Below are positions 10,865 to 24,125 of a stretch of DNA of 64,000 nt, piece by piece. Positions within the stretch are counted from its first letter, which is position 1; each line of letters begins with the position of its first letter. A program made the translations under genes and the position numbers. The notes under the pieces are model-generated. The model was not told the origin of the DNA, did no database searches, and saw only the letters and a program-made list of their open reading frames with translations. The DNA is from Cenococcum geophilum 1.58 (taxonomy: Eukaryota > Ascomycota > Dothideomycetes > Gloniales > Gloniaceae): assembly GCA_001692895.1 (NCBI GenBank), contig KV748187.1, positions 1,747,715 through 1,811,714 on the forward strand, written 5' to 3'.

Positions 10865-11056
10865 TGTCACGGAACCCCACCGCAGGGGCCTCCATAGGAG
10901 AGCCCCGTGCTCTCGCGTACACCTCGCGTACAGCTTATGTCAGCTACGCGTAGGTATATCACCTCCTTACGCCCTCGACCCTTACGATCGATCGCGCAAC
11001 GTCTTGTAGACTCCTCGAATACATACGCTTGTAGCCACTGCCCTCGTCCCATGACA
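10865..11056 (+). repeat. 5' LTR of element A
   Basis: 192 bp, TGTCAC...ATGACA. Same family as 19075-19266, 56918-57110 and 63069-63261. Short frames inside it are not genes. Confidence 0.9.
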
Positions 11057-11214
11057 TTACGTTGCGCCTTTTTACCACCGACGCTTAGCCTACGACCAAT
11101 TCTACGTCTCTGCAATACTACAGGCGCTGCTAGAAGCAGCGTATCTACAAATTACCTCACTTTATACTTCTAAGGAACCCATAATAGTAAGACGATATTC
11201 CTTACTAGCTACTA

Positions 11215-13267
11215 CAGTCGAAACTCTTTAGTACGATATTTGCTTACAACGATATACTCTATATTACAATCTGCACCCCTTAATCAAATTTTTTTTAGTG
11301 TAATATTACAATATACTGACTATTAATAATATCGTTAAGTTTTCTCTACCAAAATCGGTATAGCTAGTATTTTATAGAGCTAATCTAGTGATTCCTTACC
11401 GCCAGTTTAGCCATTAATACTCATTACACAATGATCAAATTCCATTAAAATAACCTTTAAATCTTACTCTCTATACTTAATTCTGTCTCTTTAATATGGC
11501 AAGAAGCCAAAATCCTAAAAGGCGTCGTTGCTACGGTATTTCTGACTACGAGCGCCAGAAGATTTGTAGCCACTAACGTAAGCACCCTTACCTTATGCAA
11601 AAACACCTTGCGATATAGGCCACCGACACCTTCCACTATAAGTTTAATTAATCTATAATATCTAAAATACTTAGCGACAAGTTTAGCCACCTAGATTTAA
11701 TTAAAATTTGTTATAGGCAAGGTGTACGCGAGCGCAGAAGAGACGGTGAGCAGCCTCTCTTAGAGGAAGCTCTCTTTAAGTGGCACCAACGCCTACAGAA
11801 CTCTCGCATTCCTATTACGGGTGACCTTATTTGTGCTGCTGCGACTTAATTATGGAATTGTATACCTATATTGGCAGAGTTACCAGAGCCTAAGTGGTCG
11901 ATTGGCTGGTTAGAAGGCTTTAAATCTCGCAACGGAATTCGTAAGAGAAAGTAACACAGTAAGGCTGCGTCGGTCAATATGGAAGGCGCCGAAGATCGCA
12001 TAATAGAGCTTTATGCAATTGTTGCGCCTTATCCTTTAAAGGACGTTTACAATATGGACGAGACTGGGCTATTTTAAAAGGCTATACTAGATACTACATT
12101 GGCTACTAAGTTATAATTAGGGACCAAGAAGCAGAAGGCAAGAATCTCTCTTGCTAATTACTCCAATGCGGATGGCTCTGATAAGATCCCTCTCTGGATT
12201 ATTGGTGTATCAAACCGGCCACGTTGCTTTACTTAAGCTCGAATTAATATTAGCTTATTAAATGCACATTAGAGGTATAATAAGAAGGCCTAGATAACAA
12301 CAGTGATTATACTTAAGTGGCTTACTTAGTTTAACAAAAGGATGTAGAATAGAAAGGTTCTTCTATTAATTAACGGCTTTAGCGCCCACCAAGCAGCTGT
12401 TCAAACAGCTCTTAAGAATAGATCTTTAAAGAATATAAGAGTTAAGTTCCTTCCTCCTAATTGCACCTCCGTTTACCAGCTACTTAATTAGGGTATAATC
12501 GCAAACTTTAAAGCTCTCTACCGACGATATTGGCTGCAGTTTATAGTAGAACACTTGCTAGAGAATCGAGATCCAATCAAGCAGATGCACGTCCTTTAGG
12601 CAATTCGATGGACAATTGCTGCTTAGAAGGAGGTAACACCACAGATAATTAAGAGCTGCTTTATTAAATCTACCTTATTTAGTGTAAGGGAGGGCCCACT
12701 AAATCGCCCTTATAATTATATAGATCCTCCCGTTCTAGATAAGATCTAGTAAATAGTAGAACAGTTACATACGGCAGGAAGATTTTATAACGTTATAAAT
12801 ATTCGCAATTTTATTAAGCTTCAAGGTAAGGAAGTAGAGGATTTAGCTAAGGATCTTATTAAGCACGTAGCAGAGCTCTACGCGGGGCCCAATTATGATG
12901 CAGAAATAGATAAGGACGACTTTATATAACCTCAAATTAAGGTTAATAAGGCCTTAGAAGCCTTACAAAAGCTTCGTCTCTATAAGGAACAACAGGAAGA
13001 TGGTGATACAGACTTGGTTACGGCTCTTACAAGGCACGATCGCCGAATTCGAGGACGACGAATTCGCAACACCAAGCAAAATTCGATTACGGCTTATTTT
13101 GGTGTAGCCAATTGCTCGATTTTACCGTCGTCTATGTAGATATATAATATCATTATATAATTTTGACCTTTGGTGCATTTAACGTATAAATATTAAATAT
13201 AACGATACCTTTAATATAACGATACGCCTGACCGTACGACCCGCATCGTTATAAAGAGTTTCGACTG
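11215..13267 (+). mobile_element. Element P: pogo/Fot1-type DNA transposon inserted in A
   Basis: The inverted ends are CAGTCGAAACTCTTTA (from 11215) and TAAAGAGTTTCGACTG (after one-base variation, ending 13267). A TA lies on each side (11213-11214 and 13268-13269). Copy B shows the unoccupied site at about 57265-57275 (gctattatattaaac), which fixes the boundaries and the TA duplication. The 2053-bp element encodes one RIP-damaged transposase. Confidence 0.88.
11490..13140 (+). pseudogene. Transposase of the pogo/Tc1 (DDE) family, RIP-inactivated
   Basis: The reading frame is broken by many TAA/TAG codons, but the family pattern is clear. NMDETGLF (near 12050-12075) is the first acidic block. 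LLINGFSAHQAA (near 12362) is the second, and FLPPNCTSVYQLLNQGI-like sequence (near 12450-12490) precedes the third. The second and third catalytic positions read Asn instead of the expected Asp, each explained by one G->A change. It would cut and paste DNA at TA sites when intact. Here both stops and lost acids make it inactive. Confidence 0.85.
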
Positions 13268-13299
13268 TATATTAAACCCAAAGAATAACCTAATACCTA

Positions 13300-16200
13300 C
13301 ACTTAACCTACGACGCCAATTAATCCTAGGAGAATTCAATTTATTAGTACTAGCCTTAACCCCTAAGGAGACGGACACCGATAATATCTTATTTTTTATT
13401 AACTATATAACTACGGACAAGCAAACGAAAGGGCTACCACCTATTAAAATTAAAATACAAGACGCCGAGATGTTTACAAAAATGGTAGCATAAGACCCTA
13501 ATAAATACTACCGCCTTTTACAGAACTACTACCTAAAGCTTACACAAGCCGAGATGCATACTACCTAAGATTATAATATTATCTAAGACCTACAAGCTTG
13601 TAAGGCGCTTGCCGATAATATATATTAAGAAACTAAAGACGACCTCCGCGTATCTAAACGCGACGTCTAACAGTTAAAGAAGGCTAAGATTACACTAATT
13701 ACTACGGTCACTAAAAAAGAAGGTATAATTAAATACCTATAATCTTAGCTTAATAAATATATTCGTAATAATACTAGATACCTCTCTACTATATATAACG
13801 CCACCTAAGTCTCTACGCCCCTAGCAACTTCACCTACTTAACGCTTAACGAAAGGCTAGCGCTAAGCAGCTTTACCTAATAGGAACCCCTACCAAAGCAG
13901 CGATAATAAAAGCTATAATAATTAAACCTAAACTGCCACCATAGGGTCTAATATACGCTACCCTAATCCCCTAGTCTTCTAGGGAGACCACAAGGAATAC
14001 AGCTACTAGAAGATGCAAATCCGTAAAAAACTAACTTAAAGCGCCTATCTTTTTCCTACGGAAGACACTAAGATCGGCTACATTATTAGGCGAATAAAAG
14101 GTACACTATTTAATAGACTCTTCGCCTAATGGGAGACTAGTGGCCCCTAAAAGTAGCAGTTCCACTAAAAAATCCTTAATAATTTCGACCTAATATACCG
14201 CGACTACAACCTACTGGCCACTAACTAAGCTAAACTACGTGCCCTAAAGATGAGCCCTACTAAATTATTCGACGAATTCTATATTAAATTCCAGGAATAT
14301 ACTAGAGCCCTCGCCTAAGATAATACTAAAGACTAAAAAAACCTCCTTAAAAAAGTTACTTATCGCCTTAGTCACGCAGCCACTAGCTATAACTATAACA
14401 ACGTTTATAATATAGTAGCAGCTCTATAGAAAATTAAACGATAACTAAACTAGATTACTACTGCTAACCCTTACCTAAAGACCTCTCTATAGAAGCCCTC
14501 CGGGCCTACTAAACCCATATATACTAAGCTACCAACGCCTACTATCTTAAGTACTACGGGAGCCAATATTAACCTCTCTATACTAACCTTTCCGCAAAAA
14601 CTCCTAGATAGAGAGCGCGAGCTACTTTAGAAGCTAAGACGCTGCTATAGATGCCGTTAAGAAGGCTGTTATCGCGATAACCTAAACTGCCTAATAGCTA
14701 GGTTTAGTAGCCGCCGTTTAATACCTAACCTAATACCCCAAATACTAAATACATTACTACGCGCCACTACCATATAAGATAAAGACGTAGTAATAGCAGT
14801 AGAATTAGATACGGAAGCGGAAAACGCCAAGTCCCTACCCTAAGTTATAGGTTAAGACGCCCTAATAATAAAGGGATCTATATATCGGCCTACTTAATAA
14901 ATAACTTAGTAAAGATAAACAGACGGAAATAGATAGTTTTACCTATAATAGGAACTACTGCTAAAAAACAATATAAAAGCCGTTTTATAATTAACTGCGG
15001 AGCTACTAATAAATTTATAGATACCCAATTCGTGCGTACTTATAGCCTACCTACCTTACCCCTTACTAAAGCCCGCGCCCTATAACTCGCTAACGGTAGT
15101 TCTACCATATAGAAGATTACCCACGTAGTATAACTCTATTTAGATATAAACGGGCACCAAAAAGAGCTCTGGGCCTATATTATACCACTTACTAACTACC
15201 CTATTATCCTTAGAATAAGCTAGCTCGAATAATATAACCCCGCCATTAACTAGAAAAAGAGAGAAGCAATCTTTAACTCTAAATACTATAGAGAGACTTA
15301 CCTAGGACATGGCCTAGCCGCCTCTATTTACTTACCAGGATATTAACCTAAGAAACCCCTTATTATACCACCTACGACCAATTGCTACTACGTAAGTGCC
15401 GCGGCCTTCTACCGCATAGCACGTAGAAAAGGCTGGACCGTTACTACAGCCTCCTAATTACAACTATATAAACTTAATAAAGAATAAGACTATATCCTCT
15501 ATAGTAATAGGATAGATATAGTTAACCTTCTAAAAGATAACGCCCCTACAGAACTCCACGGACTTTCACCTTTAGACTTTAAGAAGTTTATAAAACTTAA
15601 AAAAGGACTTACCTATAAAGAACTCTGTAAGCTCCTCCCTAAGAAGTACTACGACTTTATTAATATATGCTTATAAAAGAGCGTAAATATACTTCCCCTA
15701 CATTAACCTAATAACTATACTATTAATATTAAATAAGGAAAAACGCCACCTTATAAGAAATCCTACCTAATGTCTAAAAACAAACTTCTAGTTATAAAAA
15801 AGTACATTAACGAATACCTTAATAAAGGATTTATTCATCCTAGTATATCCCCAGCAGCCACCCCTATCCTTCTCGCCAAGAAGCTAGGAGGAGGTATTAG
15901 ATTCTACATTAACTATAGAGGACTTAACGCTATTACAATTAAGAACCAATACCCTGTACCGCTTATATATAAGACTCTTAAGCGGCTTAGTTAAGCTAAA
16001 ATCTACACTAAGCTTAATATTATCGCCGTCTTTAACCATCTCTAAATACGGGAAGGTAACGAATGGAAAACCGCATTCGCATTACGCTTTGGCCAATTTA
16101 AATATACTATTATACCCTTCGGTGTATACAACGGCCTAAGCACCTTTTAAAGCTATATTAATAACGCCTTATAGGACTACCTTAATAACTTCTGCTCTGC

Positions 16201-18800
16201 GTACCTAGACGATATACTTATCTACAGCAACAACCTTTCTAAGTATACTAAGCACGTTTAAAAAGTCCTAGAGCGCCTTAGGGACGTAGGACTTTATATT
16301 AATTTAAAGAAGTATAAATTCTTAGTCACAGAAGTAAAATACCTTAAACTAATTGTTACTACTAAGGGTGTCCATATAGACCCCAAGAAAGTACGCATAA
16401 TTACCAAATAGTAAGCCCCTAACTGCATTAAGGACGTATAAGCCTTTCTTAGTTTCGCTAACTTCTATTAAAAATTTATATACAACTTCTTAGGCATAGT
16501 AGCACTACTTATAGCAATAATATAAATAAAGGGCCTTTCTATAAAAGGAAGAAAAACGTATCTATATTTTACCTAGACGCCTAAATACAAGAAGGCGTTC
16601 TAAGACCTTAAAAATGCTTTCACTAAAGCACCTATCTTAGCTTACTTTGCACTAGGACGACAACTCTACCTTAAAACCGACTCCTTAGACCACGTTAACG
16701 CAGGTATCCTTTCTTAGATAGGCGACAACGGCCTCCTCCACCTAGTTATATTCTACTCGTCTAAGCTTATACTATAAGAGTGTAACTACGAGATCTATAA
16801 TAAGGAACTTCTCGCGATTATATAAGCGTTTAAGGAATTCTAACCAGAACTCTTCTTAGCAGAACCTAATTAGCCAACTAAAGTCCTTACGGACTATTAT
16901 AACCTTAAATACTTTATAACTATAAAGTAGCTAAACTAATGCTAAGTACGCTAAAACGAGTTCCTCTCTAGTTTTAACTTTAAAATCGCATATAGACTAG
17001 GAGTATAAAGTACTAAGCTAGATAGCCTAACACGCCGCTTATAAGACCTCCCTTAGTTAAAAAAAGACCCCTAAAATTAGTTCCAGCAACAGACGATCCT
17101 AAAAGCACGGAATTTGGCCCTAGGTATGCTACCTATAACAGAGCTAACAGCACCTTAGCTTTATACTATAGAACTAGAGTTACCTCCTAAAATTAATAAG
17201 CTTATTACTACGGCATATAACACTTCTATTAACCCATTACTATATTAACTTATTACCGCAAAGACTGCTAGCGCCTATACGCTACCTACTAACCTCTAAA
17301 GCCTAGGCTAGATTAATATGGCAGCCTTAGAAGTAAAAGAAAACAGACTCTATTATAGAGGCCGCCTATTTATCCCTAACTTAGAGAACTTATAATAGCA
17401 ACTAATCTAAATAGCCTACGACCTCCGGTTAAGCGGCCACCTAGGTAGAAGAGGAACCTATAAGCTCCTTAGCTAATACTACTTCTGGCCTAAGATAACA
17501 GACTCAGTTAAACGCTTTATAGGTGCCTACTATAGTTATAAGCGTGCTAAGGCCTTTAATATAAAGTACCAAGGACTACTATACCCCCTACTAGTACCCA
17601 TATAATAATAGGCGGATATCGCCATAGATTTCATTATTAACCTACTACCCTATAAACAACACGGCCGTACTTATAAGAACATCCTTATAATAATATGCCG
17701 ACTTATAAAAGAGCGCCACTACGTCCCAACTAAAGGCGTAGCCGTTAGCAACGTTACTAACGCCTTTCTTTGCGAAGTCTACTAACTATATAGGTTACCT
17801 AACTCGATTACGTCTAACTAAGGCATATAATTTAACTCTAATATATAGAGACGAATCTGCTAACGCCTTAGCATCTCTGTTAAGATATTTATATCCTTTA
17901 ACTATAAAACTACCGGGCAACTAGAAAACGCTAATGCCAGCATAAAAGCATACCTACGATAGGTAGTTGCCTATAGTTAAAATAACTGGGTGGATTACCT
18001 CCTACTAGGTAAATTTGTAGTAAATAACTACGTCTTAACCACTATAGGACTTACCCCGTTCTTCGCGAATAAGGGTTATTACCCCTAATCTGGTATAGAG
18101 CCACTAGAACCTATTAATAAGAAACTGCCATATAGAAAACGCCTTAAGATGCTACTTGCCGACTAGTATATAGACCATATAAAAAATCTACTTAACTACT
18201 GCAAGGGAGAAATGGCCTAGGCTTAAGCAAAGTAGGCCTACTTCGCTAACTGTTATAAAACGCCACTACCGGAGATACGTGTTGGCGACTAGGTATAGCT
18301 AGATGCACGCAATATCTCTACGCAGAGGCCTATAAAGTCACTTAATTATAAGAACCTCGGCCCCTATTTAATTAAACGAGTTATTAATAAGGGAGCCGCA
18401 TATAAGCTAGAACTCCCACCTACCCTAGCCACCCGCGGGATATAGCCTGTATTTCACCTATAGCTACTATACCTCTATCAGCCTAACCCTTTACCGGGGC
18501 AGACATAGCCTAAACCCCTACTAGTACTAATCTAAGACGAGAACGAAGACGAGAACCATAAGGAGTAGACTATTAAACGAATTATTAACTCTAAATACTT
18601 TAGCAAAGGTAGAGGACGACGGCTCTACTATAGAGCTATATATATAGGATTCGATATAAATTAGCCAGAATGGCAACTATAGGAAGACTTTAAAAATGCA
18701 AAGGATCTAATTAGCGACTTTTATTACGCGAACCTACAGAAACTAGGCCTAAGTAGAGATTTTATACCTAATCCTCTATAGGAGCCTTTATAGAGTTAAA
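13300..18800 (+). pseudogene. gag-pol of element A (chromovirus), RIP-inactivated
   Basis: Domains seen in order: gag with a Cys-rich knuckle-like stretch (CYRCR.EGCYRDN, near 14640); protease-like INCGATNKFID (near 14990); reverse transcriptase with FYINYRGLNAIT (near 15900) and an intact YLDDILIYS (near 16200); RNase H region (16.65-17.0 kb); integrase zinc region (GHLGRRGTYKLLS...YYFWPKI, near 17430) and core (17.6-18.1 kb); and a chromodomain-like end (TIKRIINSKYF...YYRAIYIGFD...PEW, 18.57-18.73 kb). An open stretch at 15770-15994 is only a surviving RT fragment. Stops are nearly all TAA/TAG where Gln or Trp is expected. Confidence 0.9.
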
Positions 18801-19074
18801 CCGTTGTACATTACCACATAAGGGCAAATTACCGTTAGATTGCGGCAAAGTGCGATTATATAACTAAAATATCATTAAGATGTCTAGGAACTTCAACCAG
18901 CGGTTAAAGTTGTCTAATTAGTCGGATTCTTAGATGCTAAGCCCTATTATATAACGTTATTTCAAGCCTTTAGCAATACCCCCTTTCTTCTTTTCTATAC
19001 CTTAAGTGTCCCTTTTATATATATATAGTAACTACAGCGTCGCCGGAGCTCCACCTCTATAGGAGGGGGGGTAG

Positions 19075-19266
19075 TGTCACAGAACCCCACCGCAGGGGCC
19101 TCTATAGGAGAGCCCCGTGCTCTTGCGTACACCTCGCGTATAGCTTATATCAGCTACGCGTAGGTATATCACCTCCTTACGCCCTCGACCCTTACAATCA
19201 ATCGCGCAACGTCTTATAGACTCCTCAAATACATACGCTTGTAGCCACTGCCCTCGTCCCGTAACA
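19075..19266 (+). repeat. 3' LTR of element A
   Basis: 192 bp, TGTCAC...GTAACA, followed by target duplication TTAGC at 19267-19271. Confidence 0.9.
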
Positions 19267-19271
19267 TTAGC

Positions 19272-22200
19272 GGTAAAGCACTTAATAGAAGAACTCGGTA
19301 ATAGTTAGTAAGTATTAGGACACTTAGCAGCAGAACTTTTAGTAATAGAAATCTCGTTAGCGGTAGATAGTCAATAATAGTTAATATAGTAGTAGTAGTA
19401 ATAGCAGTAACAGAACGGTTAATGGTAGTAGTTAGTAGCAGTTAGTCAAAGGCGGCTAGTCGGAACAGCAGCGGTAGGGTAGTTAATTAAAATGGCAGAG
19501 GCTTTAGATTGATACAATTATTTAGCTAGTCGTTTAACTAATTAAGACTCTACATCTAGCTCTACATTAGTCTCTACATTAGTCTCTATCTTAAGGCTCT
19601 ATCCGTAGCTTTATGTCTGTCGCTTTATATTATATAAGGCCGTATACTAATTTCCTATATAGGCCTAGTATCTACGTACGTATCTATATACCTGCCTTAA
19701 CTGCCAAACAAAGACTATTTACTTAGTCAGCGACAACGCGCAACTAATCAGTTAGTCGTTTAATTAAGGTAGAAAGTCGGCCCAGTTAAAGGCTCTAATT
19801 ATCCTAATTTAAATACAGTGACAGATTTTAACTAATTAATATTTAATAAGGCCCTAGCTTAACTTAAGGTATCTTTTACTGCTTATATAACTAAGGCTTT
19901 ATATCTATAGACAATTAACCAAACTTCTATATAGATATACAATTAGTTAAGGCTTTGCATCTATTATTTAACTAAGGCTTCGTATATATTAACGTCTAGT
20001 TAAGCTACCGTACTATTATCTAATTAAGGCTCTACACCTATATGCTCTATATCTATAAACTCTATATATAACTCTATATAAGACTCTATATAAAGCTCCG
20101 TATCTATATTTATAGAAAAGATTATTCTAGTTAACTAATCCATAGGCGTTAAGATAGGCGGCAATTAATTAATAAGGGGGTATAAAGGGAGAGGCTCTCG
20201 CAGAGGCTTTAAAACGCTAATTGGCTGTGTTTCTAACGCTATTGGCTATATAAGTAATAATGTATAATTAACGGACATTTAAATAGGGTATTAGGTCGGC
20301 CTAACTAAAGGCTTTAATTTAACAACTACTTATATAGGCGGCGTTTAACTAATTAGGATTTAACTAAGGCTCTAGTTTAACTTAAGGTGTCCTTTACTAC
20401 ACGTATAATCTAGGCTCTATATCTATAGGGGTTCTTTACTAGCTTAGCTAGATATAGCTTAGTTCTATCTTTAGTCGTATAAAAATGGTTTAAGCTTAAC
20501 GTAGTTAGCTATACCCTATATACAATCTCTTATTAAGCATCTTTATTAGTGCCTCTTTATATACTGCTTTACTATTCCGCAGTACTTGTTTTCTAATATT
20601 ATACGGCTACCCTTATAGGTCCCTTCCTTACTACGGTACCTGTTCTTATTATATAGCTAGCGCGGTACTAAATTTGGATAGCAGTAATAGCCGTACTATA
20701 ATTATTTGTCGTTTAAATAAGGAATAAGGTCGGCCTGGTTAAAGGCTCTAATTTAATAATATTTAACTAATTTAATTCAGTAACGGTAACGTACTAATAT
20801 TAAGGCTCTACTTAATTTAATTCCTTAACTAATTATAGCCCCTATACAGTTAATCGTTTAATTAAAACTCTGCGTACAGCTCTATATTTAGCTCTATATC
20901 TATATAATTAATTAAGGCTCCTAGTGCCATTCTTATTGTATAGCTGGCGTATTATTAAATTTTAGAGGCGGTATAGAGTTCTGCCAGCTTTACTGCTAAA
21001 TAAACCAATTAGGATTTTCTATCCCTAGGATAGAAAATCGCTATTGGCTTGGTAATAGGCAGTAAGCTAAACTAACATCTTTGCAGTCGGTTGTCGCGAC
21101 TAACGCGTCTTAATACGTCGCGATTAAGAAAATAAACAAAAAAAGAAGCTTTAGGAAATACTATAACTAAGCAGATAAAATAGAAATCTTTTACGCGGCT
21201 GGTACCTATATCCCCTCCCCCACCTTAGAACTTAACTATCCCCTAGTTAAACATCTTATACCCGCTATAAAGCCTACTACAAAGCTTACTAGTTAAGTGT
21301 CCGTCTCTAAGACCGTCTCTAAAGGTTAAATAATTTATTCTTCTTTTAAGCTTTAGCTATCTTATCTATAGGCCATAACCTAATCTAGATATAATCTCCT
21401 AATTATATACTCTTCTTATACGGCGGAACCTATTGCGGAACCTACTACAGAGCCTACTACGGAGCCTACTGCGGAGCTTGCGGCTTAATAATTGTCCTGG
21501 TTATACAGCTGTCTCTAAGGATTAGGCGAGTCTATAGATATTACTAGCTAGGCGTTACTACTAAGTCTATAGGCCGTGCTTAATAGTAGTCCTCCCAGTT
21601 CGTACATGTTTTGTTACTATCCTTTAGTACTACTCTATTATAGAAAGCAGTAAAATCCGTATATACTATAGGGGGGGCCTATTACTACAGTTGTTCTTCC
21701 TTTTTATTTACTAGTTTATCTAGGTCTATTCCTTAGTACATATAGAGCTAGTTCTTAATACCCTTTAATTATCTTTTATTGCTAAGCTACGGAAGTTTAG
21801 GTCTAGGTCGTTTGCGCACTCTAGCTACTAGTTTTCCTTAATTAAATAGATATATAAATTCTTGCTAAATAAGATCCTTTAGGCCCTAGTATTTAAATTT
21901 AGTAAAACGATAACCTCCTCCGTATCTAAAATAGGTCTATTAGCCTTGTCCTCGCGTACCTTACTTACCCCATACGTCCCGCTACAGTTATTTAAAGGCA
22001 GTAAACCCTTGCGGATATTAAGAGTCTTATAAAGGTTGATAGTCTTATAGGATAAAAGGAGCTTAGGTACTGTTCCGCCAGTCTTTATATCCTAGTACTA
22101 GGCTATATCCCTATACTAGGCTTTAAACTACAGCCTAATCCGTAGTAGGTAACTGCTGCTATATTAGGGCTTCTCTATATATACCTAACCTAGCTAGGTT

Positions 22201-23855
22201 TAGAAGCCTTTCTTCCCTTTAGTAGTTACTATAGCTCTTATATAAGCTAGGCATTTAGGATATTTTCTAAAAGGACAGCTATTCGCTTAGCGTTCTCTGC
22301 AGCTATTATTCTTAACTCTATTACCTTCTTTAGTTTTTTATATATAAAGGTTCTAGGCTCGTCTGCTATAGCTCCTATCTTTTCTATTATATATCTATAG
22401 TATTTAATAGGAAGTCCTTATATAAACCACCACCCCTTCTCTTACTTAGTAAGGTTTTCTACAGCTACCGCCTTAGCTAAGATAGTAGTAAAGTCCTATA
22501 CATAGTAACGCAAGTCGCCTAGTTATTCCGTAGATATTTAAACAAAAGCTTTTATAAAGTCTCTTATCCCTATACGCAAGGAGTAGTTATTTGCTTAGTA
22601 TTCTACCCTAAGCTTTTTTATAAGCTCCGTCTAATTACTAGCCGTAAATTTAGATAGGCTTTAGATCTATATCCCTATCTAGTAATCGCAGTACTTTAGA
22701 AGGCCCTGGTGCTTCTCTATACTTATTACATAGTATTATATATATAGCTGCTTATACTACTTAATAAACTAAAACACGCTCTGTCCTATAAAGTAAGGAG
22801 TTTTAATAGTTCCTAGGGCTAATATAGGCTAGGCTATAACGTAGACCTTATCTTAAGCCGTTCACTACTAGCTATAAGGTGTATCTATAACTTCCTTAGG
22901 AGCTTATAGGTAGTTATTATAGCTCTTATCCCATATCTATTAAGTGTTATTAGTCCTAGGTGTTACAGGTAAACGCTATAGTAAGTCTACTTATATAGCC
23001 GTAGTCTTAATAGAGGGTATCCTATATAGCTGTCCTAGCGGGACGTTAATAGGTATATGCTGCGGCTAGTTTACTTATACAGCTATATCTCTAATAAAGG
23101 ATACCTGCTTCTTAACGCCTAAGGGGAAATCTCCCTAAGAGAGTACGGAATTTTTATCTTCTACTACTACTAGGTCTTAATACGTCCGTCTATTTTAGCC
23201 TACTATTATTCTATACAATAGTTCTTTACGGAGTGCCTCTAGAGCTACTACTAATATAATTTAGATAATTTGAAAAAGGATAAAGCTAAGCTAAAATAGA
23301 AAGCTTTTAAGGACAGATCTAATCTCATGCACTTATAACCTTGCTTAGTATTATGTCCTTTATTTATAAAGGGCAGTACTAACTTTCTTCACCGCCAAAT
23401 ACCTTAGATTTCGTTTCCATCTAAATAATTAGCTTTTTGCTACCTATTGTCTCTGCGCCTTTAATAAAGTTCTAGCTATGCTTAGTAGCAGATCTTAGTA
23501 ATTCTAACCACCAGTTAAAGTTATCTAATTAGCTCGCCAGTTTACTTAACGTCCTTATATATAACTTTCTAAAACTATTTAACCTATACTCTTTTACCTC
23601 TTATTACTACTCTTTAACTTATATATTAAGTCTAGCTGTTCTATCTTTTTCCGGGATTGCCTAGTTCTCTTTTACCTCGTCTATATAGTGGCAGCTCTTT
23701 TATAGCTAGTCGTTCTTCTACAGCTAGTTATTCTTCTACAGCTAGCGGTTCTTCTATAGTTGTAGAATATTCCTATATATCTCCTATATATATAGCACCA
23801 GACTTCTAATCTAAAGAGCTTGCCGTTATCCCTATATGGAATGCCATAAAATATA
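19272..23855 (-). other. Interior of element E right of the nested element A
   Basis: About 4.6 kb of AT-rich sequence. The left 2 kb is rich in loosely repeated ggctctatatctata-type phrases and shows no protein motif. The right part includes the gag-like stretch described separately. Confidence 0.55.
22390..22710 (-). pseudogene. gag-like region of element E, RIP-inactivated
   Basis: Reverse-strand reading gives IRDFIKAFV.ISTE.LGDLRYYV.DFTTILAKAVAVENLT and then GLPIKYYRYIIEKIGAI, where dots are TAG/TAA codons. The helical pattern ending in a GLP motif is that of retroelement gag capsid regions. No pol follows. Order along the minus strand (5' LTR at 24125, gag next) is right for a gag gene. 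The family match is from memory. Confidence 0.55.
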
Positions 23856-24125
23856 TAGGAGGGTACGACCTCTCTTAAATGGGAAAGTAGCAGTACTATT
23901 AGTCTGTCTATTTGTCGGTTAGTTAGTTAGTTATAATTAGTTAGTATAACAGTTAGTTATAATCAGTTAATAGAACAGTTAGTAAGAAAGAAAGAAAAGA
24001 GTATATTTCTAGTAACTAGTAGGTTTATAATATATATATAATAGATAGAAGAAGGAAGAAAGCCGAAGGCTCTATAAATATAGGAAAATGCTAAGATAGT
24101 AGGCGATGTCCAATCTACACCACCA
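23856..24125 (-). repeat. 5' LTR of element E
   Basis: 270 bp. Pairs with 10287-10538. Followed by target duplication CAATA at 24126-24130. Confidence 0.75.

Larger units (their letters stand above)
10865..19266 (+). mobile_element. Element A: Ty3/gypsy chromovirus inserted in E
   Basis: The LTRs are 10865-11056 and 19075-19266 (192 bp each), both starting TGTCAC; they end ATGACA and GTAACA. The 5-bp duplication TTAGC is exact (10860-10864 and 19267-19271). A purine tract (aggaggggggg) precedes the right LTR. Removing the inserted pogo element leaves ~6.35 kb, the same size as copy B (6344 bp). The coding order is gag, protease, reverse transcriptase, RNase H, integrase and a C-terminal chromodomain-like stretch, which places it among chromoviruses. 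RIP stops run through the whole coding region, so it is dead. Confidence 0.92.
10287..24125 (-). mobile_element. Element E: gag-only LTR retrotransposon inserted in D
   Basis: The LTRs are 10287-10538 and 23856-24125, starting TAGGAGGG and ending CCA/CTA on the plus strand. The flanking 5 bp are identical (CAATA, 10282-10286 and 24126-24130). A pyrimidine tract (tacctcccct) just inside the left LTR is the polypurine tract of a minus-strand element. Without the nested element A it is ~5.4 kb. The only protein-like region I find is a gag-type segment near 22.4-22.7 kb. No reverse transcriptase or integrase motif was found, although such motifs are easy to see in the other elements. It is therefore probably non-autonomous (TR-GAG type) and moved by a relative's enzymes. 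The LTR contains a TATA-like GGCTCTATAAATATAGG region near 10480 and 24070 (plus strand). Confidence 0.7.

Noticed and set aside
15770-15994. 74-codon reverse transcriptase frame as an independent gene
   Set aside because: It is a short stop-free remnant inside RIP-mutated element A; the same applies to 60015-60299 in B.
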